46,606 bases of DNA from an uncultured Caryophanales bacterium (GTDB lineage Bacteria; Bacillota_I; Bacilli_A; RF39; UBA660): assembly GCA_947571655.1 (NCBI GenBank), contig CANOYR010000011.1, positions 1 to 46,606 of the forward strand. Direction: 5' to 3'. This document shows positions 8,394 through 16,589 of the stretch, piece by piece; position 1 is the stretch's first letter, and every line of letters starts with the position of its first letter. Position numbers and translations under genes: made by a program. The notes beneath the pieces were generated by a model, which saw only the letters and a program-made list of their open reading frames with translations, was not told where the DNA came from and did not search any database.

Positions 8394-9578
8394 TTATTTA
8401 TATTTCTTTATCAGTCGGTTACTTTTTTTTGATTTTTCTTTTCTTTTTTCTCGATATAGGCTGTTTTCAAAATTAATTCTTTGGACGAAGGTTAATCCTA
8501 AAATTAAACACATTGTAAAACTTCCTCCATAACTCATAAATGGTAGGGGAACTCCAGTCATTGGAATTAATCCCATCACTCCACCGAGATTGATTGAAAT
8601 ATGTAGTAGGATATAGAAAGCTACTCCCATACAGATTAAATATCCTCTACTATTGTAGCATTCTTTTGCTATTTTAATGGTTCTTCCGATTAATGCAAAG
8701 TAAAGAATTAGTAATAACGCAGCTGCAATAATCCCATTTTCTTCTACAATAATTGGAAAAATAAAATCTGTATGAGCTTCTGGTAAATATAAATACTTTT
8801 GGGTACTTTTTCCAAGCCCCACTCCCTTAATTCCACCATTATTCATTGCAATATAACCATTACAAAGTTGATTTCCATCTCCATAGAAATTTTCACTACT
8901 ACAGGGATCACTAAAATCTAAACGTTTTTGCTGCCGTTCGTTTAGTACAGAAAGACCTCCATTCGATATAATAAGATTTAAGATAAGAATAAGACAAATT
9001 CCAAGAAAAGCAATCTTTCCTTTGATTTCTTTCGATACTGGAGCCATAAAAAATATACTTGCTACAATAACACTAAAAATGATAGTAGTTCCTAAGTCTG
9101 GTTCAATAAAAATTAAAAGAGCAATCACCATGCAAAGAATGATTGGATATAATGCTGTTAAATAATTTGATAACTTTTCTTTATTACTTTCGTAATAGCC
9201 TGCTAGCCAGATAATAGAAATGATTTTAGCAAATTCACTTGGCTGAATGGAAAAGAAACTAAAATTTATCCAACTTTTAGAATTATTTCCTATTTCTCCA
9301 TATAATAAGAGAAAAGCCAGTAAACCAGCTACACCAATCATCCCAATACTTGCAAAAAATTTATAGGTTTTACTATGAAATGGTAGGATAATAAAAGAAG
9401 CAACAAGGCTTATTATAATAAAAATTGCCTGTTTGATAAAATAGCGATATGGAGAAGCTCCATACTTCATGAAAGCTGTAATATTTCCTGCTGAAAAAAT
9501 ATTAATGAGTCCAATTACAATTAAAAGGAGAGTTACAATCAATAATGGTTTATCTATGCTTTTTAAAATCTTTTTCAT
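8394..9578 (-). CDS. SEDS-family peptidoglycan polymerase (FtsW/RodA)
   Basis: SEDS proteins polymerise lipid II into glycan strands together with a class B penicillin-binding protein. The 394-residue protein has about ten membrane segments and the family signature GVPLPFMSYGGS near the end. A large outer loop (around residues 215-265) contains two cysteines and LYLPEAHTDFIFPIIVEENG, which is typical of the family. FtsW (division) and RodA (elongation) cannot be told apart with certainty from motifs; the long charged C-terminal tail is more FtsW-like. It heads the comEA-comEC transcript, an unusual link. A second SEDS gene lies at 13203. Confidence 0.88.
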   Translation of the reverse strand: MKKILKSIDKPLLIVTLLLIVIGLINIFSAGNITAFMKYGASPYRYFIKQAIFIIISLVASFIILPFHSKTYKFFASIGMIGVAGLLAFLLLYGEIGNNSKSWINFSFFSIQPSEFAKIISIIWLAGYYESNKEKLSNYLTALYPIILCMVIALLIFIEPDLGTTIIFSVIVASIFFMAPVSKEIKGKIAFLGICLILILNLIISNGGLSVLNERQQKRLDFSDPCSSENFYGDGNQLCNGYIAMNNGGIKGVGLGKSTQKYLYLPEAHTDFIFPIIVEENGIIAAALLLILYFALIGRTIKIAKECYNSRGYLICMGVAFYILLHISINLGGVMGLIPMTGVPLPFMSYGGSFTMCLILGLTFVQRINFENSLYREKRKEKSKKSNRLIKKYK

Positions 9579-9691
9579 ATACTCTCCTTTCTATTCTGTT
9601 TTTATCATATCATATTTTAAATACTTTCGACTTTCTGAATTCTTCTTCTTTACAAAAATAGACTTTTGTAATAACATTCTTTGATCTAATG

Positions 9692-9708
9692 GAATACCTT
9701 ATATTAGG
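9692..9708 (+). promoter_or_regulatory. Motif shared with the coat gene, candidate sporulation promoter
   Basis: GAATACCTTATATTAG lies just before the ribosome binding site of the YjcZ-like gene. It matches 14 of 16 bases with 12254-12269, upstream of the coat gene. It may be a -10 region of a sporulation sigma factor; no matching -35 was found. Confidence 0.4.
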
Positions 9709-9731
9709 TAAGAAAAAAAGGAGGGAAAATT

Positions 9732-9902
9732 ATGTATTATTACGGAGGAGGATCTGGTTGCGGATGCTCTAATATGAGTTATGCTCCTTGCTACCCATAT
9801 TTCCAATCATGCTGTAATGGAAACAACACTTCTAATTACGCAATCGTTTTAGTATTATTCATACTGTTAGTCATTGTAATCGGTTCTAGATTTAGCCGTT
9901 AA
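9732..9902 (+). CDS. YjcZ-type tiny membrane protein, sporulation-associated
   Basis: This 56-residue gene begins at ATG 9732 with AAGGAGGG seven bases upstream. The N-terminal half is rich in Tyr, Gly and Cys (MYYYGGGSGCGCSN, then FQSCCNGN). The C-terminal half is a single membrane segment, YAIVLVLFILLVIVIGS, closely resembling the FALIVVLFILLIIVG end of the YjcZ family of tiny Bacillus proteins made during sporulation. A strong terminator follows within five bases of the stop, so it is a one-gene transcript. The cysteine pairs could crosslink it into the spore surface; that is inference. Confidence 0.8.
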   Translation: MYYYGGGSGCGCSNMSYAPCYPYFQSCCNGNNTSNYAIVLVLFILLVIVIGSRFSR

Positions 9903-9928
9903 AAAAGATAGCCTTGTGCTATCTTTTT
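9902..9928 (+). terminator. Terminator of the YjcZ-like gene
   Basis: AAAAAGATAGC and GCTATCTTTTT form an eleven-base-pair hairpin with a five-base loop, and the T run is part of the second arm. Confidence 0.85.
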
Positions 9929-10012
9929 ATTGGAATTTTTAGAAACAATTTGAATATCATCTAAAAACGTGATATACTATGACAGAATAAAAAGCAAAAG
10001 TGGTGATGGAAG

Positions 10013-10558
10013 ATGTTAAAAATGAAGGATATTTTGGATGAAAAAAATCCAAAGCTTCGTCAAATTAGTAAAGAAGTTACTTTCCCGATGAATCAAGAAG
10101 ACTTAAAAAATATCGATTTAATGGAAGAATATCTAATTAATAGTCAAATTGAAGAAAGAGCTGAAAAGTATGATTTACGTCCAGGTATGGGACTATCGGC
10201 TGTTCAAATTGGTGTTTTAAAAAGATATATTGTAATTGTTGATGATACAGAAGAAGGATTTGAGTCTTATGTTGTAATTAATCCTAAAATTATTTCTAAT
10301 TCGCAAGAGATAATTTATGTAGAAAGTGGTGAGGGATGCTTATCTGTCAATCGTGAGTGTGAAGGAATCGTTCCAAGATATGCTAGAGTAACTATTGAAG
10401 GTTTTGATACTGAGGGAAATAAAATCCGAATACGTGCAAGAGAGGAGCTTGCGATTGCTTTTCAACATGAAATCGATCATCTAAACGGGATTTTATTTGT
10501 CGATAAGATTGATCCAAAGAATCCTTATAAAAATATAAATCAATATCGTCCAATTTAA
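10013..10558 (+). CDS. def: Peptide deformylase
   Basis: This enzyme removes the formyl group from the first methionine of new proteins. All three metal-site motifs are intact: GMGLSAVQIG (residues 58-67), EGCLS (107-111, with the cysteine ligand) and HEIDH (152-156). The 181-residue length and the insertion between motifs fit the type II enzymes of Gram-positive bacteria. GGTGATGGAAG precedes the ATG, and a second ATG lies three codons in, so the exact start could be 10022. It stands alone between a sporulation gene and a convergent kinase. Confidence 0.95.
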   Translation: MLKMKDILDEKNPKLRQISKEVTFPMNQEDLKNIDLMEEYLINSQIEERAEKYDLRPGMGLSAVQIGVLKRYIVIVDDTEEGFESYVVINPKIISNSQEIIYVESGEGCLSVNRECEGIVPRYARVTIEGFDTEGNKIRIRAREELAIAFQHEIDHLNGILFVDKIDPKNPYKNINQYRPI

Positions 10559-10580
10559 AACCAGAATTCTGGTTTTTTTT
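10559..10580 (+). terminator. Terminator after def, possibly bidirectional
   Basis: AACCAGAATTCTGGTT is a perfect palindrome followed by a T run on the plus strand. On the minus strand four T residues follow, so it may also end the kinase transcript, whose stop codon lies in the T run. Confidence 0.8.
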
Positions 10581-11739
10581 ATTTATCTTTTAACAGAGGT
10601 AATTTGATTATGATTTTTGTTCCTTTTCCTAATTTAGAATGGTAATCTATTTTACCACGATGTAAGTGAATAATTTCTTCTGATAAGTGAACTCCTACTC
10701 CTGTTCCTGCTGATTTTGTAGTAAAGAATAGCTCTCCTAAATGATGAAAATTCTCTTCTGAAATTCCTTCTCCTGTATCTGTTACTGTAATTATTAATTC
10801 GCTTTCTTTTACTTGATGTACAATTGAAATACTTTTGGCATTTGCTTCTAAACTATTTTTAATCAAATTAATAAATACTTGTTTTAATCGATCATAATCG
10901 GCAAATAAGAAAAGTTCTCCCTTATTTTTTGGTACCTTTAATGTGCATTTCTTTTCTTTTAGTAACAATGTTAATGTTTCCTCTAAATCTTCCATTAATA
11001 GATAAAAATCCATGATATCTGGATGAATTGTAACATTATGAATACTCATAAAATCTTCCATGATAACTAAGGTTCTTGCAATTTCGCTCTTTATAATTGG
11101 AATATATTTTTGAGCTTTTTTTGTATCTTTCGGATTTAACATATCTAAATAACCTTTACAAACCGCGATTGGATTTTTAATTTCATGTGTAATTTTAAAT
11201 AAATTCTTTTCTAATTCTGTCATACTTCCCTCTTCTATAAGAATTGGTGTCGTTTTTAGAAGTAAAAAATCTTGAATAATTAGAAGGAAAAATAAAGCTA
11301 AAATGGAAAACGGTGGAAAAGTATTTTTTTGAAATAGTAAAATTGATAAAAGAAAACCTTTCCAAATAAGTGCGATTTCCTCTTTTTTTCTATTTTCTTT
11401 GGAACAAAAGAGAAAAATACTTAAATATCCAAGAAGGATTAGAAAGCTCCAAAAACAAAGAGTGGTATCGATTGTAAAAAGAATACATCCAAAAAGAAAA
11501 GATAGGAAAATTCCAATGAAGTATTCTCTTTCTCTATAGGCTAATAGAATTAATGAGTCTAATAAAAAGTAGCGTGTAATTGATGGTTGAAGAAATAGAA
11601 TTAAAAAGGAACCTAATATAAAAATTTGATAGTTTTCTATTATTTTTCTACTTACTTTTTTAGAAACATATTCTGTATAAATATAATATAAAAAGTAAAA
11701 TGCACCGATTGATAGAAAAATATCTTGAAAAAAACACAT
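10579..11739 (-). CDS. Orphan membrane histidine kinase, candidate sporulation kinase
   Basis: The 386-residue protein has several membrane segments in its first 165 residues and no large outer sensor domain. It then carries the kinase core: the H-box FKITHEIKNP with His185, the N-box NLIKNSLEAN, then DTGEGIS and GTGVGVHLSEEII. No response regulator lies beside it. This multi-pass layout resembles sporulation kinases such as KinB, which feed phosphate to Spo0A through a relay. Two tandem Spo0A-box sequences overlap the -35 region of its promoter, which supports a place in the Spo0A circuit. AGAGAGG precedes ATG 11739. Confidence 0.8.
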   Translation of the reverse strand: MCFFQDIFLSIGAFYFLYYIYTEYVSKKVSRKIIENYQIFILGSFLILFLQPSITRYFLLDSLILLAYREREYFIGIFLSFLFGCILFTIDTTLCFWSFLILLGYLSIFLFCSKENRKKEEIALIWKGFLLSILLFQKNTFPPFSILALFFLLIIQDFLLLKTTPILIEEGSMTELEKNLFKITHEIKNPIAVCKGYLDMLNPKDTKKAQKYIPIIKSEIARTLVIMEDFMSIHNVTIHPDIMDFYLLMEDLEETLTLLLKEKKCTLKVPKNKGELFLFADYDRLKQVFINLIKNSLEANAKSISIVHQVKESELIITVTDTGEGISEENFHHLGELFFTTKSAGTGVGVHLSEEIIHLHRGKIDYHSKLGKGTKIIIKLPLLKDK

Positions 11740-11763
11740 ATCTATGGCCTCTCTTTCAAGACT

Positions 11764-11797
11764 ATTATATGTGTTTTTCTTGTCGAATATTGTCGAA
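11764..11797 (-). promoter_or_regulatory. Kinase promoter with two tandem Spo0A boxes
   Basis: TATAAT at 11764-11769 (minus strand) is the likely -10 box. Two exact TGTCGAA sequences lie at 11781-11787 and 11791-11797 on the plus strand, ten bases apart, and cover the position of the -35 box, which itself is poor. TGTCGAA is the known Spo0A recognition core. The placement fits direct activation or repression by Spo0A. Confidence 0.65.
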
Positions 11798-11840
11798 AAA
11801 TGGAAATTTCTTTCCTTTTATGTCATAATTTTGTACTTTT

Positions 11841-12155
11841 TTATTTTAAATCATCAATATATTTTTTTAATTGTTTACTCTCAGCACCAAGGATAATTTT
11901 TAATTGATTGTCAATTTCCACAATTCCCTTTGCACCAAGTTTTTGAATTGCTTCTTTATTAACAATATTTACATCCTTTAGGGTTACTTTAAATCTAGAA
12001 AGATTCGTTTCTGTTGAAATAATATTCTCTTTTCCACCTAAATACTCTACTAATTTATTTAATTCTAAATGAGCATCTTTTTTTGTTGCCTTTAGAATTG
12101 CTAAGGCTATTACTATTAAAACTAGGATAATAATCCCATATTCTAAATAATCCAT
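11841..12155 (-). CDS. Membrane-anchored EIIB-like protein lacking the active cysteine
   Basis: The start is ATG 12155 (MDYLEY), with GGTGAT six bases upstream; an ATG six codons earlier overlaps it. An N-terminal membrane segment (residues 5-21) precedes a domain like the glucose-family PTS EIIB. SRFKVTLKD and the downstream NKEAIQKLGAKGIVEI match the family's TRLRVTVKD and DKEALKALGAKGVV patterns. The phosphorylated cysteine, two residues before the TR pair in active enzymes, is replaced by Asn here. It therefore cannot pass phosphate in the usual way and may have a structural or sensing role. It is divergent from the coat gene. Confidence 0.65.
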   Translation of the reverse strand: MDYLEYGIIILVLIVIALAILKATKKDAHLELNKLVEYLGGKENIISTETNLSRFKVTLKDVNIVNKEAIQKLGAKGIVEIDNQLKIILGAESKQLKKYIDDLK

Positions 12156-12253
12156 TTTTATCACCACTTTCATTATACAATAAATCGATAGAATTGAAAA
12201 GTAATTTCACGATTAGTTTTTGGGTAATCATATACACAAAATATTAAAATTTT

Positions 12254-12270
12254 GAATATCCTATATTAGA
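12254..12270 (+). promoter_or_regulatory. Motif shared with the YjcZ-like gene, upstream of the coat gene
   Basis: GAATATCCTATATTAG lies about 80 bases before the coat gene start and matches 9692-9707 at 14 of 16 positions. It is a candidate site for the same sporulation-stage sigma factor. Confidence 0.4.
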
Positions 12271-12348
12271 TAATTTTAAAAGATACAATTTCGGTAATCA
12301 TCAAGAATAAAAGAATTATCATTGATTTCTAAGAAAGGAGGAATAAAG

Positions 12349-12774
12349 ATGTGCAAAGATGAAAATACAAACAGAAATGAGGAATGTTGTATTGCTAATA
12401 TTTTAAAGGTAATTGTTACTTTACAAAATAGAAGTGATAAGTTTGATTGCTTAGCAGAAGGCTGCGATCGTCCTTTTCTAGGACCAATCCCTACAACTAT
12501 TTGTTTCAATACTCGACCAATTGAACTTTATCGTTGTAGTGATGGAGGGCTTTGGACTTTCCCTTATACATTAAATGGTATTACTGGTACAAGTAGCGTT
12601 TTACGTGTTGAAAATGTCGAAGGATGCTGCTGTACTTGTCGTGTTTTAGCACCAAACTCTGATACGACAGCAGATGCAAATCCATATGTTGGAACAGATG
12701 CTTTTATTACGATTAATCTAAACTGCGTCGGTGCACTACGTTGCCTTCCTGATACTTACATCAACTGTGTATAG
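12349..12774 (+). CDS. Spore coat protein of the CotY/CotZ family
   Basis: CotY/CotZ proteins form the cysteine-rich crust, the outermost layer of the spore. The start is ATG 12349, with AAAGGAGG eight bases upstream. The 141-residue protein has many cysteines and the family landmarks: LQNRSDKFDCLAEGC, then GCDRPFLG, then VLRVENVEGCCCTCRVL, and the closing INLNCVGALRCLPDTYINC, which corresponds to the DLDCFCAINCL pattern of Bacillus CotZ. It is transcribed alone and shares a terminator with the convergent next gene. Its presence shows that the organism, or its recent ancestor, makes spores. Confidence 0.85.
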   Translation: MCKDENTNRNEECCIANILKVIVTLQNRSDKFDCLAEGCDRPFLGPIPTTICFNTRPIELYRCSDGGLWTFPYTLNGITGTSSVLRVENVEGCCCTCRVLAPNSDTTADANPYVGTDAFITINLNCVGALRCLPDTYINCV

Positions 12775-12786
12775 TAAATAATAAAG

Positions 12787-12807
12787 GACCGTTATAAACG
12801 GTCTTTT
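12787..12807. terminator. Shared terminator between coat gene and convergent gene
   Basis: GACCGT and ACGGTC pair around a five-base loop. TTTTATT follows on the plus strand and CTTTATT on the minus strand. The stop codon of the minus-strand gene (12792-12794) lies inside the hairpin. Confidence 0.8.
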
Positions 12808-13124
12808 ATTATGATATCTTCAATTTCTATGACGGGAATTACTTCTCCATCAATCGTAACAATACTATTTTTCACTTTTCCAGCAATTTTTGTATGATAG
12901 TTCTTTCTTTTGGTAATGATTTCTACTTCAATATTAAAAATATATCTTCTACTTTGGAACAATCGTTTTAACTTTTCTTCTACACTCATTTCTCTATTTA
13001 AATCATCTGTATATTTTTCTGTTTTCGAAGTGTTTTCTGAATTTGGGATATGATAAACATCTCGATTTACTTTCATTTGATTTCTAATTTCTTTTTTATA
13101 AATATTTGGTAATTCTTTTTTCAT
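12792..13124 (-). CDS. Unknown 110-residue protein beside the coat gene
   Basis: The first 60 residues are charged and probably disordered (YHIPNSENTSKTEKYTDD). The last 50 form a predicted beta-rich unit, YIFNIEVEIITKRKNYHTK and then GKVKNSIVTIDGEVIPVIEI. This layout, a disordered start followed by a small beta barrel-like end, recalls spore coat morphogenetic proteins such as CotO, but the resemblance is loose. Its stop codon lies within the terminator of the convergent coat gene. It faces the second SEDS gene across a 78-base divergent promoter region. A sporulation role is inferred from position only. Confidence 0.6.
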   Translation of the reverse strand: MKKELPNIYKKEIRNQMKVNRDVYHIPNSENTSKTEKYTDDLNREMSVEEKLKRLFQSRRYIFNIEVEIITKRKNYHTKIAGKVKNSIVTIDGEVIPVIEIEDIIIKDRL

Positions 13125-13202
13125 AAGATTCCTCCCTATCTTACTTTATGTCTTGTATAATTTTTTTAAAACTAAGAATACTAAAAAAAGAGGGATTTTA
13201 AT

Positions 13203-14333
13203 ATGAAAAAGAGAAATTATATTATAAATTATTCACTTCTTTTTTGTTTATTTTTTTTCATGATTATTAGTATTATTACAATTTTTAGTGCTTCTGATTA
13301 TCTTTCTCCCTCTCTTGGAAAATTATACTTAAAACAATTTTTTTGGTACTGTTCTGGCTTTTTTTTAATTTTTTTGATTGCTAAAATAGGAAATCAAAGA
13401 ATGAAAGGATGGGCTTGGATTTTTTATTTTATCGGAAACTTTTTATTATTATTGTTGTTGTTTTTTGGAAAACCCATTAATCACAGTCGATGCTGGTTTG
13501 TGATTCCTGGAATTGGTTCTTTTCAACCAAGTGAGTTTATGAAAATTTTTTTAATTTTAATTGTTAGTCAAGTAGTTAGCTATGAAATAAAGGATAAAAA
13601 TAATCTTACTTTTAAAGATGAAGTTTTACTCATCGGAAAAATTTTTTTTATTTTTCTTCTACCAACTGTTCTTACTTTTTTAGAACCTGATACTGGAGTC
13701 ATTTTCCTTTATTTCATTATTTGTCTTTCTATTTTATTTATCTCGCCAATTCGAAAACGATGGTTTCTTATTGGAGGCGGAATTGGAATTACTTGTCTAT
13801 TACTTTTTCTTTTCTTTTATTTTAAAAAACAAAGTCTTTTTATTGACATCTTTGGGACTGATTTATTTTATCGGATTGATCGATTATTGGATTGGAAAAA
13901 TGGAACAGGATTGCAACTTGAAAACTCATTAACAGCGATTGGTTCTAGTGGTTTATATGGTCATGGGTTTCATCAAACTCCACTTTATTTTCCAGAATCA
14001 GGAACTGATTTTATTTTCTCTGTTTTTGCCTCTAATTTCGGACTTGTAGGAAGTTATTTGTTGTTGATTGTTTTGTTTATTTTTGATTTTTCTTTATTTA
14101 AAGTCGCTAGAAATACAAAGGATTTTTCGAATCAGGCAATTGTTATTGGAGGAACTTCCATGCTTATTTATCAGCAATTTCAAAATATTTCTATGACACT
14201 TGGAGTTTTACCAATTACAGGAATTACGCTTCCTTTTATTAGCTACGGTGGTTCTTCCTTGCTTTCTTATATGTTTCTCTTAGGAATTATATTTAATATT
14301 TATCATGATTCCAATCGGAAAATTAATCGATAA
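13203..14333 (+). CDS. SEDS-family peptidoglycan polymerase, second copy
   Basis: This 376-residue membrane protein carries the same family marks as the 8394 gene: SFQPSEFMKI in an inner loop, FLEPDTGV, the outer-loop segment LYFPESGTDFIFSVFASNFG, and the closing GITLPFISYGGSS. It is shorter and more divergent, with a Phe- and Leu-rich composition and no charged tail. One of the two copies is expected to act in division, the other in elongation or spore cortex synthesis (SpoVE-like). The location beside the coat gene makes a SpoVE-like role reasonable but unproven. A strong terminator follows directly. Confidence 0.87.
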   Translation: MKKRNYIINYSLLFCLFFFMIISIITIFSASDYLSPSLGKLYLKQFFWYCSGFFLIFLIAKIGNQRMKGWAWIFYFIGNFLLLLLLFFGKPINHSRCWFVIPGIGSFQPSEFMKIFLILIVSQVVSYEIKDKNNLTFKDEVLLIGKIFFIFLLPTVLTFLEPDTGVIFLYFIICLSILFISPIRKRWFLIGGGIGITCLLLFLFFYFKKQSLFIDIFGTDLFYRIDRLLDWKNGTGLQLENSLTAIGSSGLYGHGFHQTPLYFPESGTDFIFSVFASNFGLVGSYLLLIVLFIFDFSLFKVARNTKDFSNQAIVIGGTSMLIYQQFQNISMTLGVLPITGITLPFISYGGSSLLSYMFLLGIIFNIYHDSNRKINR

Positions 14334-14334
14334 A

Positions 14335-14370
14335 ACCTCATTTCTTTAGTATGAGAAATGAGGTCTTTTT
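14335..14370 (+). terminator. Terminator of the second SEDS gene
   Basis: ACCTCATTTCT and AGAAATGAGGT form an eleven-base-pair stem with an eight-base loop, followed by CTTTTT. The reverse strand gives four T residues, so it may also serve the convergent surface-protein gene. Confidence 0.85.
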
Positions 14371-14387
14371 ATGGTCTTTAATTGCTT

Positions 14388-15335
14388 CTAAGAGACTGGT
14401 GCTAGAACAGTTACTTCTACCGTCTGTGAAATTCCATTTTGACTGGTTACTTGAATTGTTGCAGTTCCCACTGCGTTTGCAATTAAGATGGTTCTTCCAT
14501 CTTCTGTCTTGGCGATTGATACAATTTCTGGATGACTAGAAGTCCACGTTAATGTTTGATTGGTCGTTGTAACTGGAGTAAAGGTAGCTGATATTTCTTG
14601 AGTACTGCCAACAAGCATTGGGGCAATATCACTTAAAGTTAATGCTGTTGCTTCGATTGTTTCCCCCTTTGTTACCGTTTTCGCACTAGCATAAACATTG
14701 AGTTCTACATCAAATAAGGTATTTCCTACAATTTTTTCTAAATCCTGATTTGAGATTCCTACTGCATTACTAGAAACCCAAATTCTTAAGCGAAAGCTTT
14801 TTTCAAAATCCGCTGTATTCGCTGGAATTTGTCCCTGATAAATGGTTTTTTCAATCTCTTCACTTGCAGAAATTACTTCTGTTTGTTTTAAAATATCGAA
14901 TGTCTTTACTTTTCCAGAGGAAGTTGTAAGTTCAGTTTCTTTTTCCTCTTCCCCACTAATTTCTGTTAAATACACTTTTACATCACTTTCTGATAAAATG
15001 GAAGATGCTTTTTTTCTTAAAGTAATTTCATATGGAATTTCAGGATTTTTTAAAGAATCTCCGATAATTCTAAAATCAAATATATATTTGTCTGAATTCG
15101 ATGTTTTTCCAAGACTGTCATCTACTGGTGTGAAACTAGTAATTGCTAAACCACGATCAGAATATAAATTTTTAGAGTAAATTAGAGAAATCTTCCCTTC
15201 ATTTAGGTTATTTTCTATTGCTTCTTGTTTTTCATAAGTAAAAAAGGCAAAACTCACACCTACAGTAATTAAGATAAGGGAAATCACACCTAAAATTGAC
15301 AATAAAATCTGGATACTACTGTCTTTTCGAACCAT
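14388..15335 (-). CDS. Secreted or anchored surface protein with a Big2 domain
   Basis: An N-terminal membrane segment (ILLSILGVISLILITVGVSFAFF) follows a short basic start. The segment ends in SFAFFTY, which recalls the signal region of TasA/camelysin-type exported proteins. The middle 180 residues are beta-rich without a known motif. The C-terminal 90 residues fit a bacterial Ig-like Big2 domain (TLTWTSSHPEIVSIAKTEDG followed by AVGTATIQVTSQNG). There is no LPXTG signal, so attachment would be through the N-terminal segment. It lies between a SEDS gene and a glycolipid-type glycosyltransferase, which suggests an envelope role; the function is unknown. Confidence 0.7.
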   Translation of the reverse strand: MVRKDSSIQILLSILGVISLILITVGVSFAFFTYEKQEAIENNLNEGKISLIYSKNLYSDRGLAITSFTPVDDSLGKTSNSDKYIFDFRIIGDSLKNPEIPYEITLRKKASSILSESDVKVYLTEISGEEEKETELTTSSGKVKTFDILKQTEVISASEEIEKTIYQGQIPANTADFEKSFRLRIWVSSNAVGISNQDLEKIVGNTLFDVELNVYASAKTVTKGETIEATALTLSDIAPMLVGSTQEISATFTPVTTTNQTLTWTSSHPEIVSIAKTEDGRTILIANAVGTATIQVTSQNGISQTVEVTVLAPVS

Positions 15336-15477
15336 TTGAGTCTTCCCTCCCCGATTATTCTACTATTATCAGTATATCAAAAATAGAGAAAAAAACAAGA
15401 ATTTCATTCAATTCTTGTCCTAAAACTATAAAATTGGAAGCCATTTTCAAATATTTTGAATGTTTTTTTCTTCTTTC

Positions 15478-16482
15478 TTATTTCATAACTTCTTTATAAA
15501 CTTTTTTTAGTTGTTTTCCAACGATTTTTATATCCCTTTCTTGAGCCCTTTGATAAGCGTTTTTTGTAACTGAGGGTAATTCTTTATTCAATATTTTTTT
15601 GATTTTTTCTTCAAACTCATTCACATCTTTGGCTTTATAAACGTCGTATCCATCCTCAAACCAATCTTTAAAAATAGGAATATCACGAATAATGGCATTG
15701 GTTTTACAAGCACAGGCTTCAATAATCGGAATTCCCTCAGTTTCTTCTAATGTCGGAAATAAATAGAGATTACATCCATTCAAGGCAGCTCTAATTTCTT
15801 CTTTTTCTACGTATCCTGCAAATTTTAAGTTTTCTAACTTTGTATTTACAGCATCTCTTACTTTTTTTGTGGTTGCTGCTAGAGGACTATATCCAAACCA
15901 TATGAATTGATATTCTGGTAGTCTTTTAGCAAGTTCCACAAAGTCAACAATTCCTTTTCTCTCAATATATAAACCGATTCCAATAATTACTTGATCGTTT
16001 TTTTTATATCCGTACTTCTTTCTAAAATCTTCTCCATATTTAGAATTTTCTTTAAAAAATTCTAAATCGATTCCGTTAGAAATATCATAAATCTTTTTAT
16101 TTTCTAAACCTTGATATCCTTCTAATAATTTTTTAGAGTATGGAGTTGGTGTTATTATGACATCACCTAATGAATAACATTTGATTAACCACCATTTAAA
16201 TAGTTTTGAAGTTTGTTTGGATAAAATAAATCCATTTTTGTAGTCTTCTTCCGTACTATGTGCGTGATATACAATTTTTTTACCTTTTTTTTTGGCTTTT
16301 TTTGCTAAAAGGTAGGATTTTAAAAAATAAGTATTGATATGAAGAATGTCATAGTCTTCTTTTGGATTTAGCGTATATTCAATATGTTCATTTTCTAAAG
16401 CTGTCATTTGATGTTTAATAGCTTTTCCTAAGCCACTCTTTCCAATTGTTTTTAGTCCCTCTGCATATAATAATACTTTCAT
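15478..16482 (-). CDS. GT4 glycosyltransferase, probably glycolipid synthesis
   Basis: The 334-residue protein has the two-domain GT-B fold. The N-terminal domain holds IGKSGLGKAIKHQ and ILHINTY, typical of the Gram-positive diacylglycerol glucosyltransferase branch. The C-terminal domain has IGIGLYIERKG and the nucleotide-sugar motif EETEGIPIIEA (an E-x7-E pair). Such enzymes transfer glucose from UDP-glucose to diacylglycerol at the inner membrane face, making lipid anchors for lipoteichoic acid. Another sugar acceptor cannot be ruled out. No partner transferase is adjacent. It is separated from the pilus operon by about 100 bases. Confidence 0.78.
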   Translation of the reverse strand: MKVLLYAEGLKTIGKSGLGKAIKHQMTALENEHIEYTLNPKEDYDILHINTYFLKSYLLAKKAKKKGKKIVYHAHSTEEDYKNGFILSKQTSKLFKWWLIKCYSLGDVIITPTPYSKKLLEGYQGLENKKIYDISNGIDLEFFKENSKYGEDFRKKYGYKKNDQVIIGIGLYIERKGIVDFVELAKRLPEYQFIWFGYSPLAATTKKVRDAVNTKLENLKFAGYVEKEEIRAALNGCNLYLFPTLEETEGIPIIEACACKTNAIIRDIPIFKDWFEDGYDVYKAKDVNEFEEKIKKILNKELPSVTKNAYQRAQERDIKIVGKQLKKVYKEVMK

Positions 16483-16589
16483 AAAATTTCCTCACTTTTA
16501 TTTCATTATATCAAAATTTCTTTGATTTCCCAATATTTTCTGGTGAGTTTATTTTTCCGTTTCATTGATTTTTCTTTTATCAAGAGCTT

